Source: Thermoleophilaceae bacterium
GTDB lineage: Bacteria; Actinomycetota; Thermoleophilia; Solirubrobacterales; Thermoleophilaceae
Direction of reading: 5' to 3'
Assembly: GCA_025928265.1 (NCBI GenBank)
Contig: JAICJV010000001.1
Location: forward strand, 18,695 to 82,694
DNA: 64,000 nucleotides
Shown: piece after piece, positions 34,975 to 43,137 of the stretch
Numbering within the stretch: the first letter of the stretch is position 1
Layout of the letters: each line of letters starts with the position of its first letter
Notes under the pieces: model-generated
Database searches by the model: none
Seen by the model: only the letters and a program-made list of their open reading frames with translations
Told to the model about the DNA's origin: nothing
Made by a program: the position numbers and the translations under genes

Positions 34975-36542
34975 CGCTCCACCAGCCTGACCACCTCCGA
35001 CCGCAGCACCTTGCCCATCTCGTTCGTCGGAAGCCGCTCGACCACCACGACGCGCTTCGGCCGCTTGTACGGGGCGAGCCGATCGCGCACGAACTCGAGC
35101 ACCGCCTCCTCCACGATCTCCTCACCGCCGTTCCCGACGACCGCGGCCACCACCTCCTCGCCCCAGCGCTCGGACGGGACGCCGACGACCACCGCACGGG
35201 CGACCGGGTCGAAGTCCTCGAGCACCAGCTCGATCTCGCGCGGGTAGACGTTCATGCCGCCGCTGATGATCAGCTCCTTTGCGCGCCCGGTGATCGACAC
35301 GTAGCCGTCGGCCGGATCGACGTTGCCGATGTCGCCGGTGCGGAACCAGCCGCCGGGGTAGAACGAGTCCGCGACCGCGGTCTCATCGCCCGCGTAGCCG
35401 CCGAAGACCTGCGGGCCCCGCACCACGATCTCGCCGTCGTCTCCGTCGGGCAGCTCGTCACCGGCGTCACCCACCACGCGCATCTCGATGCCCGGCAGCG
35501 GAATGCCGACGGTGCCGGGCCGGCGCGGCCCGCCGTACGGGTTGGACACATCGAGCCCGCTCTCGGTGGTGCCATAGCGCTCGAGCGGGATCTGCCCGAG
35601 CGTCCGCTCCACCCGCGCCGCGAGCGCGGGCGACAGCGGCGCCGATCCGGACACCACGAGCCGGAGCGAGCTCAGGTCCGTGCCGCCGATCCCGTCCCAG
35701 GCGGTGAGCCGCTCGTAGATCGCGGGCACGCCGAGGAGGATCGTGCCGCCCTCGCTCGCGATCGTGCGGCAGATCCACTCGGGGTCGAACTTGCCCGCGA
35801 TCACGGCGCGGCAGCCCGACAGCAGCGTCGCGTGGACGCCGCTCAGGCCGTGCTGGTGAAAGAGCGGCAGCGAGTGCACGAGCACGTCGCCGGCCGTCCA
35901 GCGCCACGCGAACATGGCCGCGCGGATCGAGGCCAGCACGTTCGCGTGGGTGAGCGGGACCGCCTTCGGGCGGCCGGTCGTGCCCGACGTGTACGCGAGC
36001 AGCGCCGCCTGATCCCCGTCCACGGACTCGGCGGCGAGCGGCTCGAACTCGGCGGTCGCGGTCTCGACATCCACAACCCCCTGGAGGGCGGGCAGCTCGT
36101 CCGCCAGCTCCGCGAGGATCGCACGCGCCTGGCCGGCGGCGACCGCGATCACGGCGCCGCTGTCGGATGCGAGGTGGTGCAGCTCGCCGCGCGTGTAACT
36201 CGGGTTGGCGAGCACGACGGTGGCGCCCGCGCGCAGCACGCCCAGGTACGCCTCGACCATCGCGATCGAGCTGGGCGCGGAGAACAGCACCCGGTCGCCC
36301 GCCGCGACGCCGTGCTCGCGCAGCAGCGCGGCGAAGCGGCCCGCCGCCGCGTCCAGCTCGCCATGCGTGCGCGCGCTGCCGTCCACGTCGAGCGCGGGCC
36401 GTTCCGGAGCGGCGGCAGCCATCGCGTGGAATGCCTCCGGCAGCGAGCCGCGCGAGAGGCGCGCGATCAGGTCGTGGGGCTCGACCGCGCAGCCGAGGTG
36501 GCGCCGCCAGGCCGCCACGCTGCGCTCGTGAAGGTCGCTCAC
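34971..36542 (-). CDS. AMP-dependent acyl-CoA synthetase/ligase
   Basis: A 523-residue adenylate-forming ligase. Motif A3 LLAYTSGTTGRPKAVPLTH, LPLFHQHGL, A5 YGTTESGLDVSNPYG, the hinge WFRTGDIGNVDPADGYVSITGRAKELIISGGMNVYP (A7-A8) and a C-terminal PYKRPKRVVVVERLPTNEMGKVLR with the catalytic Lys are all in place. It activates a carboxylic acid to its acyl-CoA in the cytoplasm. It resembles malonyl-CoA synthetase-like members, but the substrate is not fixed. GTG 36542 overlaps the enoyl-CoA hydratase stop as GTGA. Confidence 0.94.
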   Translation of the reverse strand: MSDLHERSVAAWRRHLGCAVEPHDLIARLSRGSLPEAFHAMAAAAPERPALDVDGSARTHGELDAAAGRFAALLREHGVAAGDRVLFSAPSSIAMVEAYLGVLRAGATVVLANPSYTRGELHHLASDSGAVIAVAAGQARAILAELADELPALQGVVDVETATAEFEPLAAESVDGDQAALLAYTSGTTGRPKAVPLTHANVLASIRAAMFAWRWTAGDVLVHSLPLFHQHGLSGVHATLLSGCRAVIAGKFDPEWICRTIASEGGTILLGVPAIYERLTAWDGIGGTDLSSLRLVVSGSAPLSPALAARVERTLGQIPLERYGTTESGLDVSNPYGGPRRPGTVGIPLPGIEMRVVGDAGDELPDGDDGEIVVRGPQVFGGYAGDETAVADSFYPGGWFRTGDIGNVDPADGYVSITGRAKELIISGGMNVYPREIELVLEDFDPVARAVVVGVPSERWGEEVVAAVVGNGGEEIVEEAVLEFVRDRLAPYKRPKRVVVVERLPTNEMGKVLRSEVVRLVER

Positions 36543-37246
36543 AGGCCCACCACCGACCCCGACCACGAGTCGCGGTTCCCGCGCCGCTCCTCGTCGAGTG
36601 CGGCCAGCACGCCGCTCGCGGTGCGCACCACCGACTTCGCACGTGCGACCGCGCCCGCGTCGAGCTTCGAAAGTTCAGCCGCCAGCGCGAGCGCGGCGGC
36701 ACCCGGATCGGCCTCGACCCGGTCGAGCAGCCCGATGGCGAGCGCCTCCTCGGCCGGCACGTCGCGCATCGCGAGGCAGAGGTCGAGTGCCCTGCCGCGG
36801 CCGACGAGCGAGGGCAGTCCCCACGATCCGACGGCAAGCCCGTGGCCGGGACCGACGAAGCGGAGCCTGGCGCCCGCGCCGCCCACGCGCAGGTCGCTCG
36901 CGAGCGCCAGCTGGGCGCCGCCTCCCACGGCGGGCCCGTCGACGGCCGCGATCACCGGCGCCGGGCTCAGCAGCATCCGCTGGTAGAGGCGGTAGAGGAG
37001 GTCGCTCACCTGCGCGCGCTCGCCGTCCGCCAGCGACAGGTCCGCGCCGGCGCAGAAGATCCCCGGATGCGCGCTACCCAGGACGAAGGCGCGAGCGTCG
37101 CGGTCGCCGAAGGCGTCCGCGAGCGCCTTCACGAGCCGGCGGTCGAGCGCGTTTCGCTTGTCCGGGCGGTCGAGCCAGAGCGCGACGACGCCGTCGCCGC
37201 GGCGATCGATCAGCAGGCCCGAGTCAGGCGAACTCGGCAACGGCAC
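36539..37246 (-). CDS. enoyl-CoA hydratase/isomerase family protein
   Basis: A 235-residue crotonase-fold protein. DRPDKRNALDRRLV, the oxyanion-hole segment HPGIFCAGADLS and VDGPAVGGGAQLALASDLRV are typical. It lacks a clear catalytic Glu pair, so it could be a hydratase, isomerase or hydrolase. The first gene of its operon, it starts at GTG 37246, exactly 7 bases after a TACGAT -10 box, which implies a leaderless mRNA. It is divergent from an alpha/beta hydrolase gene across only 19 bases. Confidence 0.88.
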   Translation of the reverse strand: MPLPSSPDSGLLIDRRGDGVVALWLDRPDKRNALDRRLVKALADAFGDRDARAFVLGSAHPGIFCAGADLSLADGERAQVSDLLYRLYQRMLLSPAPVIAAVDGPAVGGGAQLALASDLRVGGAGARLRFVGPGHGLAVGSWGLPSLVGRGRALDLCLAMRDVPAEEALAIGLLDRVEADPGAAALALAAELSKLDAGAVARAKSVVRTASGVLAALDEERRGNRDSWSGSVVGL

Positions 37247-37265
37247 AGGCTGTATCGTAATACGA
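37247..37265. promoter_or_regulatory. 19-bp bidirectional leaderless promoter with shared motif F
   Basis: Two divergent genes start 19 bases apart. On the plus strand TATCGT (37253-37258) is followed by 7 bases and ATG 37266; on the minus strand TACGAT (37259-37254) is followed by 7 bases and GTG 37246. Both fit the TAnnnT-N7-start rule for leaderless actinobacterial transcripts, and the two boxes overlap. The same bases form the palindromic core CGTAATACG of the shared motif. Confidence 0.7.
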
Positions 37266-38153
37266 ATGTCCTACGCGACGGCCGACGACGGTGTCCGCCT
37301 TTACCGGGAGGAGAGTGGGTCGGGCATACCGATCCTCTTCATCCACGAGTTCGCCGGCGACCACCGCAGCTTCGACCCGCAGGTCCGGCACTTCCAGGAC
37401 AGCTACCGCTGCATCGTGTACGACGCGCGCGGCTACACGCCGTCGGACGTGCCGGACGACGAGTCGGCCTACTCGCAGGAGCGTGCGGTCGCGGACGCGG
37501 TCACCGTTCTCGACGCCGCCGGAGTCGACCGCGCGCACGTGGTCGGCGTCTCGATGGGCGGCTTCTGCGCTCTGCACCTCGCCCTGCGCCACCCCGACCG
37601 CCTCCTGTCCGCGGTGGTCGCCGGCGCCGGCTACGGCGCTCAGCCCGAGCGCCAGGAGAGCTTCCGCAGCGAGTGCGAGTCGATCGCGGCGGCGTTTCGC
37701 GACGAGGGCACGCCCGCCGTGGCGGAGCGCTACGCGGTGGGACCGGCGCGTGTCCAGTTCCAGAACAAGAACCGGCCCGGCTGGGAGACGTTCGCCGCCC
37801 AGCTTGCCGAGCACGACGCGCGCGGCGCCGAGCTCACCATGCTGGGCGTCCAGCGGCTGCGCCCGTCGCTCTACGACCTGCGCGACGAGCTGGCGGCGAT
37901 GACGGTGCCCATGCTGATCGTGGCCGGCGACGAGGACGAGGGCTGCCTAGAGCCCGACCTCATGCTCAAGCGGACGATCCCCTCGGCGGGGCTCGCCATC
38001 CTCCCGCGCACAGGGCACACCTGCAACCTCGAGGAGCCGGACGTCTTCAACGGCGCCGTCGAACGCTTTCTGCGCCGCGTCGAGGACGGCAGCTGGGGGC
38101 TGCGCGACCCGCGCTCGCTCAGCACGAGCGTCACGGGGATGGACGAGGACTGA
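37266..38153 (+). CDS. alpha/beta hydrolase
   Basis: A 295-residue alpha/beta-hydrolase. The nucleophile elbow GVSMGG places Ser96, an acid lies in VAGDEDEG and the catalytic His in LPRTGHTCNLEEP. A C-terminal extension of about 25 residues follows the fold. Members hydrolyse esters, lactones, enol-lactones or C-C bonds of ring-cleavage products. ATG 37266 fits a leaderless start from the bidirectional promoter. It is divergent from the enoyl-CoA hydratase operon and probably co-regulated with it. It converges on the M20-like gene. Confidence 0.92.
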   Translation: MSYATADDGVRLYREESGSGIPILFIHEFAGDHRSFDPQVRHFQDSYRCIVYDARGYTPSDVPDDESAYSQERAVADAVTVLDAAGVDRAHVVGVSMGGFCALHLALRHPDRLLSAVVAGAGYGAQPERQESFRSECESIAAAFRDEGTPAVAERYAVGPARVQFQNKNRPGWETFAAQLAEHDARGAELTMLGVQRLRPSLYDLRDELAAMTVPMLIVAGDEDEGCLEPDLMLKRTIPSAGLAILPRTGHTCNLEEPDVFNGAVERFLRRVEDGSWGLRDPRSLSTSVTGMDED

Positions 38154-38168
38154 CCGCGGCGCGGCCGG

Positions 38169-39437
38169 TCAGGCGACGCCGCAGACCTGCATGGCGATCG
38201 CCGCATATGCGCGCGCGGCCGTGGTGAGGTCGTCGATCTCCATCGCGAAGTTGCCGCCGCCGACGCTGGCCCCGGGCCCGTAGACGACGGTCGGGATGCC
38301 CGCCTCGATGAAGACGTTGCTGTCGCGCCACATGCTGGTGATCGCCTTGATCGGCCGCTCCGGCGTGCCCCCGATCACCTGCTCGTGCGCTGCCTCCACG
38401 TCACGCACGAGCGGCTCCACGCCGGTCGCCTCGTAGCCGCGGCGGTAGGCGATCGGCTCGACGGTCACCGGGATCCCGGTGGGCGCGATGGCGGCCTCCA
38501 GCTCGCGCTGGACGCTGCGCGGGTCCTGCTTCGGCGTGATGCGCGCGTCCACGTAGAGCTGGCAGATCGACGGCGTCTTGGTGATCTTGTACGGCACCCC
38601 GCTGCGCACCGCGTTGACGCTCACCTTCGGCACGACGGTGCCACCCTCGCATTCGTAGGTGTGCTCGCGCTCGTACTCGTAGGCCCATTCCTCGATCGCC
38701 TGGATCACCGCGGTGGCGCGCACGATGGCGTTGGGTGAGTCGGCGATGCCCGTCGGGCGCGGGAGGTAGGGCGTGTACAGCGGCGGCTCGTCGCCGTGCA
38801 CGCCGATCTTGAAGAACGCCTTGCCCGCCTCGACCCAGCAGAGCGCGAAGCTCGTGCCCTCGGCCACCACCGCCCAGTCCGCGGTCACGCCGCGGTTCAC
38901 GACGTAGCGCGCGCCGGCCTCCTTCGCGATGTACTGCGGCGGCTGGAACTCGTCGACCGGCTCGACGCCGATCTCGCCGACCACCATCGTCATGACGACG
39001 TCGCCGCGCAGGCGCACGCCCGAGCGCTTGAGCGCGCGGCAGGCCGTCATCCAGGTGGCCATCACGCCCTTGTTGTTGACGATGCCGTTGCCGATCAGCC
39101 GCCGCCCCTCGCGCCAGGCGGTGTGGTGCTCGGGCGCCGCGGCCCGGGGCGTGGTGAGCGTCTCCTCCCGGGCGATCGTCGTATCGAGGTGGCTGTTGAA
39201 CATGAGGCTCTGCCCGCCACCCGCGCCGGGCATCCGCGCGACCACGTTGGCCCGCTCCGGGAAGAGGGCGAGGCGGCGAGGCTCGAAGCCCTCCGCCGCG
39301 CACCACTCGTAGACGTGGTCCGAGGCGGCGCCCTCGAGACCGGTCGGGCTGTCCAGGTTGCCGAGCGCGAGAGCCAGCTCGACGAGCTCGTCCTCGTCGA
39401 TCTCCGCGAAGACGCGTTCCAGCGCGTCGACGCTCAA
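38169..39437 (-). CDS. M20-family peptidase-like protein, paralogue 2 (degenerate metal site)
   Basis: A 422-residue paralogue of 9426-10694 with the same length. FNSHLDTT keeps the first His and Asp; the D-x-K-G motif reads IVNNKGVM with Asn at the bridging position; VVGEIGVEPVDEFQ again lacks the usual Glu-Glu; no late metal His is evident in GGGNFAME. The shared losses suggest a common, perhaps non-peptidase, function. TTG 39437 is the start because TTGA overlaps the 2Fe-2S subunit stop. Being the third gene of the FAD/2Fe-2S operon, it is tied directly to the molybdenum hydroxylases. Confidence 0.85.
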   Translation of the reverse strand: MSVDALERVFAEIDEDELVELALALGNLDSPTGLEGAASDHVYEWCAAEGFEPRRLALFPERANVVARMPGAGGGQSLMFNSHLDTTIAREETLTTPRAAAPEHHTAWREGRRLIGNGIVNNKGVMATWMTACRALKRSGVRLRGDVVMTMVVGEIGVEPVDEFQPPQYIAKEAGARYVVNRGVTADWAVVAEGTSFALCWVEAGKAFFKIGVHGDEPPLYTPYLPRPTGIADSPNAIVRATAVIQAIEEWAYEYEREHTYECEGGTVVPKVSVNAVRSGVPYKITKTPSICQLYVDARITPKQDPRSVQRELEAAIAPTGIPVTVEPIAYRRGYEATGVEPLVRDVEAAHEQVIGGTPERPIKAITSMWRDSNVFIEAGIPTVVYGPGASVGGGNFAMEIDDLTTAARAYAAIAMQVCGVA

Positions 39438-39925
39438 GCGGCGTCCTCGGCGCCCGCCATCCGGCGCGCCGCCAGCTGCGTGGCGGTCACGATGTTCTGA
39501 TAGCCGGTGCAGCGGCAGAGGTTGCCGGCGAGCGCCTCGCGCACCTGGGTGTCGTCGAAGTCGCGCGCGTCCGCGAGCAGCGGCTCGAGCGACATCAGGA
39601 AGCCGGGCGTGCAGAAGCCGCACTGAAGCGCGTGCTCCTCGTGGAACGCCTGCTGGAGCGGATGGAGCGTGCCGTCCTCGGCGGCCAGGTCCTCCACGGT
39701 CCGCAGCGAGTGCCCCTCGGCCTGGACGGCCAGCATCAGGCACGAGCGCACCGGCTCGCCGTCCATCTGCACGGTGCACGCGCCGCAGACGCCGTGCTCG
39801 CAGCCCACGTGGGTGCCGGTCAGGCCCGCCTCGTGCCGGATGAAGTCCGACAGGAGCAGCCGCGGCTCGATCTCGCGGTCGTATGTGGTCCCGTTGATCT
39901 CGATGCTCACGCGCCGCTCGGTCAT
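39434..39925 (-). CDS. molybdenum hydroxylase small subunit, two [2Fe-2S] clusters
   Basis: A 163-residue iron-sulfur subunit of the CoxS/XdhA-small type. The plant-ferredoxin-like cluster uses Cys42, Cys47, Cys50 and Cys62; the second cluster uses Cys102, Cys105, Cys137 and Cys139 (QCGFCTPG and NLCRCTGY). It carries electrons from the molybdenum centre to FAD. It is the only such subunit in the window, against six large subunits. ATG 39925 overlaps the FAD-subunit stop as ATGA. Confidence 0.96.
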   Translation of the reverse strand: MTERRVSIEINGTTYDREIEPRLLLSDFIRHEAGLTGTHVGCEHGVCGACTVQMDGEPVRSCLMLAVQAEGHSLRTVEDLAAEDGTLHPLQQAFHEEHALQCGFCTPGFLMSLEPLLADARDFDDTQVREALAGNLCRCTGYQNIVTATQLAARRMAGAEDAA

Positions 39926-40779
39926 GCCGCCGCCTTCACGATCGCGCGGCGGACCATTGCCTCGATCAGCCGCTTCCTGTACGAAGAGGAGCCGTGGATG
40001 TCGCCCGTCGGCTCGATGTCGCGGGTCGCCACGCGCGCGGCCTCGCGCGCGCTGTCCTCGTCGATCTTCTGGCCCGCGAGCGCCTGCTCGGCCTCGCGCG
40101 CGCGCAGCGGCGTATCGGCGGCGCCCAGGAGCGCGATGCGCGCCTCGCGGCATGCACCGTCGCCGTTTCGCATGACCAGGACGGCCGCGCCGCCGAGCGC
40201 GAAGTCGCCGTGACGGCGCGAGTACTCCTCGAACGCGTGCCCGTGGTTCGCCGGCAGCTCGGGCACCTCCACCTCCGTCAGGAGCTCGTCGGGCTCGAGT
40301 GACGTGGTGAGGTGCGTGACGAAGAAGTCGCGTGCGTCGATCACGCGCTCGCCGCGCTTCGAGCGCGCCTTGAAGCGTGCGTCGAGGCAGGCGAACGCCA
40401 CCGGCAGCTCGGCGGCGGGATCGGCGTGCGCGGCCGAGCCGCCCACCGTCCCGCGGTTGCGGATCTGCTGGTGCGCCACCAGCTTGAGCGCGTCGCCCAG
40501 AAGGCCGCACGACTCCTGCGCGACCGGCGACTGCTCGAGCCGCGCCTGGCGGCAGAGCGCGCCGATCTGGAGCTTGCCCTCGCGGCGGCGCAGGTAGGCG
40601 AGCTCCGCTACGCGGTTCACGTCCACGAGCACCGCGGGCTGGGCGAGGCGGAAGTTCAGGAGCGGCACGAGGCTCTGGCCGCCGGCCAGCACCTTCCCGT
40701 CGTCGGCGCAGTCGGCCAGGACGGCGACCGCCTCGTCGAGCGAGCGCGGGTCCTTGTAGTCAAAGGGCGGCGGCTTCAA
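39922..40779 (-). CDS. molybdenum hydroxylase medium subunit, FAD-binding
   Basis: A 285-residue CoxM-type FAD subunit of normal length. It has KVLAGGQSLVPLLNFRLAQP (first FAD loop) and NRGTVGGSAAHADPAAELPVA (second FAD loop), with a C-terminal CO_deh_flav_C-like domain. It passes electrons from the iron-sulfur subunit to the final acceptor. TTG 40779 is preceded by AAGGAGGAG 9 bases upstream; no ATG fits. It is the first gene of a three-gene operon with the iron-sulfur subunit and an M20-like protein, and no large subunit accompanies it. Confidence 0.95.
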   Translation of the reverse strand: MKPPPFDYKDPRSLDEAVAVLADCADDGKVLAGGQSLVPLLNFRLAQPAVLVDVNRVAELAYLRRREGKLQIGALCRQARLEQSPVAQESCGLLGDALKLVAHQQIRNRGTVGGSAAHADPAAELPVAFACLDARFKARSKRGERVIDARDFFVTHLTTSLEPDELLTEVEVPELPANHGHAFEEYSRRHGDFALGGAAVLVMRNGDGACREARIALLGAADTPLRAREAEQALAGQKIDEDSAREAARVATRDIEPTGDIHGSSSYRKRLIEAMVRRAIVKAAA

Positions 40780-40809
40780 GGCGAGTCTCCTCCTTCTCGC
40801 AGAGGCGCA

Positions 40810-40827
40810 ATAGTAATACATTAGACC
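40810..40827. promoter_or_regulatory. shared motif C upstream of the FAD-subunit operon
   Basis: ATAGTAATACATTAGACC is a member of the shared AT-rich motif, aligned as aGTAATACa with the G.CC tail of motif F. It lies 31 bases upstream of TTG 40779 and offers minus-strand TANNNT boxes such as TACTAT (40815-40810). It is also about 80 bases upstream of the divergent regulator gene. Confidence 0.5.
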
Positions 40828-40872
40828 AAGGCACAGCAATGCGTGGTCTGCGCACGGGCGAGGCGGTTGCAT

Positions 40873-40903
40873 GGTCGAACGTCATACGAGTAGCATCGCT
40901 GCG
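40873..40903 (+). promoter_or_regulatory. shared motif D and leaderless promoter of the regulator gene
   Basis: GGTCGAACGTCATACGA (40873-40889) matches motif E in 15 of 17 positions. Immediately downstream, TAGCAT (40891-40896) is followed by 7 bases and ATG 40904, giving a leaderless start. The motif would overlap the region just upstream of the -10, a common place for autoregulation. Confidence 0.55.
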
Positions 40904-43132
40904 ATGGGCATGGGGCCCGTACTCGATCTCGACGAGCGGATCGAGCGCCGCTACGTGGGACTCGCACGCCTTGCGCGCGGTGTGTCCTCCGCTGCGGACT
41001 TCCGCCAGCTCGCCGCCGCCATATCGGCCGCGCTGGAGGATCCGCTCGACGACGCCCTCAGCCCGTCCGTGCGGCTGTGGGTGATCACGTCCGACGGGGT
41101 CGAGGAGGTGGCCCGCCACTCGCCGGACCGCGAGCTGCCGAACCTGCATCAGCGCGAGCTCCAGCGCGCGGCGGTGCGTCCCGGCCCGAGCGAGACCGGG
41201 AGCGGCAGCCTGCTCGCGGGGCTCCACGCGAGCGGCATGAGCCTCGGCGTGCTGGAGGTGGGCGAGGAGGCAGGGGACCTCGAGCTGCTGTCGGATGCCG
41301 CGCCGATCGTGGCCTGCGGAGTCGGGCTGCTCGCCGGGCAGGGCGTGAGCGAGGTGCTGCCCGCCCCGGTCGCCGTCCAGGGCGCGAGCGACGTGGCGGC
41401 GCTGATGGCCACGTTCGCCGCCGAGGCGAAGCACATGCTCGACCACGACCGGCTGAGCGCCTACCTCCTGACGGCCGACGGGCGCGCGTTCGAGCGCTTC
41501 GCCGTGGCCACATCGCCGATCGTGCCGGGCGAGGGCGTGATCATCCCGTTCGAGGACGTGGGGCTGCGCCATGTCGTGGTCACCAACCGCCCGATCGTGT
41601 CGGCCGACCTCGCCGGCGACCCGCGGATCGTGGGGCGCGAGGACCGCGTGATCGCGCGCGCGGGGTTCCACGGGCTGATCAGCGTTCCGCTGCGGCTCGA
41701 GGGCCGCCCCTTCGGGGTGCTCAACTTCGTGAGCCGCACGCCGGGCTTCTATGCCGACCACGACCTGCCGATCGCGCAACAGATCGCCGACCAGGTCGCG
41801 GCGTTCATCGGCAACCTGCGGGCGCAGGACCGGATGCGCACACTGATCCGCCACGAGGCCGCCGAGGCGGAGCGGGCGCGCGTCGCGCGGGAGCTCTACC
41901 ACGCTGTCGCGCAGACGCTGCCGGCGATCGAGGCGGCGGCGCAGTCGCTCGAGCGGCGCGTGGCCGCTACCGACGACGTGGCGCGCGACGAGGCGCGGCG
42001 CGTGCGCGAGCTGGTCCGGCTCGAGCTGGCCGACGTCCGGCGCGCCGTGGCGGATCTCGCGCCGCGCGGCCTCGAGTCGCAGTCGCTGGCGGACGCGCTC
42101 GAACGGGCCACCGCCGCTTTCGGCGACGGGCCGCCGCGCGCCCACCTGGTCGTGGAGGGCGACGCCTCCGGCCTCTCGTGCGCGGTGCGGCGCGCGACGT
42201 ACCGGATCTTCCAGGAGGCCGTGACCAACGCGCGCGTTCACGCGCACGCGAGCTCCATCACCGTGGCGCTTCGCGTCGGGCGCGACCTCGAGCTCACGGT
42301 GAGCGACGACGGCGACGGCTTCGAACCGGCCGACGCGAAGCGTGCCGGCGGCACCGGGATCGGCTTCATGCGCGAGCGCGCGCAGGCGCTCGGCGGGACG
42401 CTCGACATCGAGAGTGCGAGCGGGCGCGGCACCACGGTCTGCTTCGAGCTGCTCGACGCACGGGACCCCGCCGACGAGGCCGTGCCACTCGACGAGCCGC
42501 CCGCCGCGGCGCCGGCGAAGCTGCGCGTCTTCGTCACCGAGCCGCACGGCCTCACGCGCGCGGGGATCGTCGCGCTGCTGGAACGCGCCGACGGGATCCG
42601 CGTGGTGGGCGACGCCGCGGGCGCCGAGGCCACGCGCGCCCAGGTGCGGCGCGTCCATCCCGACGTGGTGCTGCTCGACGGTCACCTCGGCGAGGCGGAG
42701 GTGGACCGCACGCTCGAGGAGATCAAGTCGGCGCTCCCGGCCTGCGCGGTGCTCGTGCTCGCCGACTACGACACCGGCCGCGACGGCGACCTCGTGGCCC
42801 ACGGCGCGAGCGGCGTGGTGCCCAAGGCGATGACCGGCGACGAGCTGGCCGAGACGGTTCGCGCGGTGGCGCGCGGCGACAAGGTCGCGCGCTTCGGCCC
42901 CGGCGACCAGGCGGCCGGCACGGGCCTGAGTGCGCGCGAGCGAGCAGTTCTCGCGCTGATGACCGCAGGCCGCACGAACGCCGAGATCGGCGTGACGCTG
43001 TTCCTCGCCACGAAGACCGTCGAGCGCCAGGTGGCCACGATCATCCGCAAGCTGGGGGCGCGCAACCGCGCCCACGCGGGCGCCCTCGCGGTGGCCCGCC
43101 GCCTCGTGGACCCCTCCGAGCTCGACGACTGA
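40904..43132 (+). CDS. single-chain GAF / NarX-like kinase / receiver / LuxR-HTH regulator
   Basis: A 742-residue multidomain regulator. An N-terminal GAF-like region (about 30-150) and a clearer GAF domain (about 160-305, HGLISVPLRLEGRPFGVLNFVSR) come first. A HisKA_3-like helix (about 325) reads ARELYHAVAQTL where ARELHDxVxQ is usual, so the phospho-acceptor His is Tyr with a His one place later. Then come a HATPase_c domain (FQEAVTNARVHAHA, DDGDGFEPA, GTGIGFMRERA), a receiver (about 540-660) with Asp in VVLLDGHLG and Lys in VVPKAMTG, and a C-terminal LuxR HTH (LSARERAVLALMTAGRTNAEIG). Kinase and response regulator are normally separate. It lies beside motifs C and D and probably controls the island. 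Confidence 0.9.
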   Translation: MGMGPVLDLDERIERRYVGLARLARGVSSAADFRQLAAAISAALEDPLDDALSPSVRLWVITSDGVEEVARHSPDRELPNLHQRELQRAAVRPGPSETGSGSLLAGLHASGMSLGVLEVGEEAGDLELLSDAAPIVACGVGLLAGQGVSEVLPAPVAVQGASDVAALMATFAAEAKHMLDHDRLSAYLLTADGRAFERFAVATSPIVPGEGVIIPFEDVGLRHVVVTNRPIVSADLAGDPRIVGREDRVIARAGFHGLISVPLRLEGRPFGVLNFVSRTPGFYADHDLPIAQQIADQVAAFIGNLRAQDRMRTLIRHEAAEAERARVARELYHAVAQTLPAIEAAAQSLERRVAATDDVARDEARRVRELVRLELADVRRAVADLAPRGLESQSLADALERATAAFGDGPPRAHLVVEGDASGLSCAVRRATYRIFQEAVTNARVHAHASSITVALRVGRDLELTVSDDGDGFEPADAKRAGGTGIGFMRERAQALGGTLDIESASGRGTTVCFELLDARDPADEAVPLDEPPAAAPAKLRVFVTEPHGLTRAGIVALLERADGIRVVGDAAGAEATRAQVRRVHPDVVLLDGHLGEAEVDRTLEEIKSALPACAVLVLADYDTGRDGDLVAHGASGVVPKAMTGDELAETVRAVARGDKVARFGPGDQAAGTGLSARERAVLALMTAGRTNAEIGVTLFLATKTVERQVATIIRKLGARNRAHAGALAVARRLVDPSELDD

Positions 43133-43137
43133 CGGCA

